From the NCBI GenBank assembly GCA_017999235.1, contig JAGOBN010000164.1, positions 1 through 7,856 of the forward strand: 7,856 bases of DNA, read 5' to 3'. Positions 6,212-7,856 of the stretch are shown in pieces (positions within the stretch are counted from its first letter, which is position 1; every line of letters starts with the position of its first letter). A program made the position numbers and the translations under genes. Under the pieces are notes generated by a model. That model was not told where the DNA came from, made no database searches, and saw only the letters and a program-made list of their open reading frames with translations. This DNA comes from Anaerolineales bacterium. Lineage in GTDB: Bacteria > Chloroflexota > Anaerolineae > Anaerolineales > UBA6663.

Positions 6212-7856
6212 CTACTTCAGCCCAAAGACCACATCGATGGCCGTGCCGTCATTCAAGGTGATCCGGTAGGTGTACACCCGGCCCCGGCGCAAGTCCTTGG
6301 TGCGGAGATTGAAGACCCATTGCTTATTCCGCGAGTCCCAGCGGAAATACGTGTCTTCGTGGCTGTCATCATCCGGCTCGTTGATCTCGCCGGATAGCAG
6401 AACGCCGTCCTTGACGCGTCCAAAGCCCGCCACCACCCCGGGTACGCCGACGGAGTTGCCGTTGACGTCACACACTCGGAACTTGATCGGCACAGTGCGC
6501 CCCTGCCGGAAGATGCTCAGCGTGGTGGTCTTGAACGGCGGCAGCACGGCGTGGCCGGGCTGACCCAGGCATAGGGTCCCGGCCGGCTTGTAAAGCACAC
6601 TCAGTTTGACTTGCTTGGTTACCCGCGCCAGGGTCGGGTCCGTGGGCGTGAACACCACCGTGAGGGTGCGGGTCAGCGGATCTTTGTACACCGGGCCGAG
6701 CAGGGTGCCGGCCGGCGGCGTGTACTTGAACGTCCCCGGCACGTTGGCCGTGGCGTTGAGCTGGGCCGGCCCCAGCCGCGCGCCCACCAGCAGCGGCGCC
6801 GGCGTCCACGTCACCACCGCCGCCGGCGGCGGCGCCTGGGTGACGGTCAGCGTGAGGGCGGCCGTGGCTGGGTGATACAGGTCGTCGGTGAAGGTCCCCG
6901 CCCCCGGGATCTGGCCGCTGAAGTAGGCCGTCAGCAGATAGGTGCCGGCCGGCAGGTTGATGGTCCCCAGCGCGGCGCGCCCGGCCAGGTCGGTCCGGAA
7001 ACTGCCCAGCACCGTGTTGACCCCGCTCTTCGCGGCCACAAACGTCACCGACTTCTCGGCCAACGGCCGGCCGGCGCCGTCCCGCAGGGTGGCCACAATG
7101 CCGGGGTTGGTCTGATACGGCATCGTAATGGGGCCGGCCGGCGTAAGGCTCAGGCTCGGCGTGTCCTTGACGATGGCGAAGGCGGCTCCGACGCTGGCCG
7201 GCGCCAAGCCGGCCGCTCCCGCGAAGGTGGCGCGCACGGCATAACCGCCCGGCGGCTGGCTGAGCAGCACCGTGAAGGCCGCCAGCCCGTTCGCGTTGGT
7301 GGTGCCATAGGCTTGCTGGGCGCCCACCGCCAGCACCACCAGCTGGTTCACCACCGGCTGGCCGGCGGCCGTGAGCAGCGCGCTGAACGCCGCCGGCCGG
7401 CCATACGCGCCCGAAGCCGGCGCGGCCTGGAAGGTCAGCGTGGTGGCGGCCGGCGTCACCGGCGGCGGCGGAGGCGGCGTCAGCGGCGCAATCGGGTAGA
7501 ACGCGCCGTTGTTGGTGTCGAGGCTGACGAGACCGCCGCCGCCGACGGCCTGGACCATGAACACGGCGCTGCCCGGGATCGGCACATTGCCGGCGCCCCA
7601 CAGCGTGCGCTCGGCGTTGAGCGGCGTCAGGTCAAAGGACTGCCAGGTATTGGGGGAGCCGGCGGCGGGATCGGTCCACGTCACCCACACCGCCTGGACG
7701 CCGGAGGCCTGATCACTTTGGAGCGTGGCCGAGAACGTGGCCGTGGACGGCCCAAAACCACCGGTGAGGTCGGCCTGCCCGGCCACCGCCAGGATCTCCG
7801 GCGCGGCCGCGATGCCGGCCAGCCGGGTCAGCGAGCTCAACGGCTGATTGATCCAG
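6212..7856 (-). CDS. C-terminal part of a secreted modular protein: Ig-like domains and PxKF domain
   Basis: Minus-strand frame ending at TAG 6214-6212, open to the right edge. A TTG at 7840-7838 could start it, but codons before it (W-I-N-Q-P) stay in frame and nothing resembles a signal peptide, so the real start is probably outside. Counting from that TTG as residue 1: a beta-rich domain (about 20-117) with Trp-rich VWVTWT and FMVQAVGGGGLVSLD; a PPPPPP linker (122-127); an Ig-like domain (about 131-224) of the type that ends in GGYAVRATFAG; a second (about 226-334) with AGTYLLTAYFSG; a third module (343-418) with QLNATANVPGTFKYTP and VVFTPTDP, typical of MBG/Ig-like repeats; and a C-terminal PxKF domain (about 420-542) with GRTVPIKFRVCD, FRWDS, WVFNLRT and a final LNDGTAIDVVFGLK. 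Such domains occur at the ends of exported surface proteins. A function beyond this, for example an N-terminal peptidase, cannot be seen. Two Cys (424, 457) might form a disulfide. Confidence 0.85.
   Translation of the reverse strand, partial: WINQPLSSLTRLAGIAAAPEILAVAGQADLTGGFGPSTATFSATLQSDQASGVQAVWVTWTDPAAGSPNTWQSFDLTPLNAERTLWGAGNVPIPGSAVFMVQAVGGGGLVSLDTNNGAFYPIAPLTPPPPPPVTPAATTLTFQAAPASGAYGRPAAFSALLTAAGQPVVNQLVVLAVGAQQAYGTTNANGLAAFTVLLSQPPGGYAVRATFAGAAGLAPASVGAAFAIVKDTPSLSLTPAGPITMPYQTNPGIVATLRDGAGRPLAEKSVTFVAAKSGVNTVLGSFRTDLAGRAALGTINLPAGTYLLTAYFSGQIPGAGTFTDDLYHPATAALTLTVTQAPPPAAVVTWTPAPLLVGARLGPAQLNATANVPGTFKYTPPAGTLLGPVYKDPLTRTLTVVFTPTDPTLARVTKQVKLSVLYKPAGTLCLGQPGHAVLPPFKTTTLSIFRQGRTVPIKFRVCDVNGNSVGVPGVVAGFGRVKDGVLLSGEINEPDDDSHEDTYFRWDSRNKQWVFNLRTKDLRRGRVYTYRITLNDGTAIDVVFGLK

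Noticed and set aside
6900..7480. Many GCCGGC/GGCCGG motifs that look like a short repeat family
   Set aside because: They fall in coding sequence at Ala/Gly codons throughout the window and fit GC-rich codon use. There is no regular spacing or shared longer unit.
6468..7601. 377-codon minus-strand frame overlapping the surface-protein gene
   Set aside because: It overlaps the Ig-like/PxKF frame in another phase, and its translation is Arg/Gly/Ala-rich low complexity, so it is a shadow frame.

Overview
This is a GC-rich bacterial chromosomal window. Its domain repertoire (a soluble-adenylyl-cyclase-like cyclase/ATPase/TPR giant, and a secreted Ig-like plus PxKF protein) and the style of its tmRNA suggest a Chloroflexota (Anaerolineae-like) organism. 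That placement is inferred from domain content and was not tested by any search. I see no insertion sequence, CRISPR array or phage gene.

Layout, left to right. Positions 1-245 hold the C-terminal end of a membrane protein that looks like prolipoprotein diacylglyceryl transferase (Lgt). A short AT-richer gap carries a clear sigma70-type promoter (-35 at 288, -10 TATAAT at 310). It drives a complete one-piece tmRNA (ssrA, 328-720), with a readable tag ANRTSYTALPLAA, a plausible upstream pseudoknot and a tRNA-like 3' end whose CCA is not fully encoded. A 10-bp perfect hairpin follows. Then comes a PLP-dependent Orn/Lys/Arg decarboxylase-family gene (792-2273) with a good Shine-Dalgarno.

Positions 2340-6134 hold a 1264-residue signalling protein: two class III cyclase homology domains, a STAND-type P-loop ATPase and a C-terminal TPR array. 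This is the domain order of mammalian soluble adenylyl cyclase (ADCY10). The catalytic residues are split between the two cyclase domains as in sAC (metal aspartates in domain 1, Asn/Arg in domain 2), but the residues that normally choose the purine base are replaced. This is the most interesting object in the window. The gene lacks a Shine-Dalgarno, and a -10-like TATTAT sits just before its ATG, so the mRNA may be leaderless.

An 18-bp perfect hairpin with A/T-rich ends (6147-6186) serves as a shared terminator. It separates this gene from a convergent minus-strand gene (6212 to the right edge). That gene encodes the C-terminal 547 or so residues of a modular, probably cell-surface protein with Ig-like domains and a terminal PxKF domain. 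Its reading frame stays open to the window edge, so its true start lies outside.

The genes do not form one pathway. They read as separate units: envelope lipoprotein processing, ribosome rescue, amino-acid decarboxylation, a cyclase/ATPase signalling hub and an exported adhesin-like protein.
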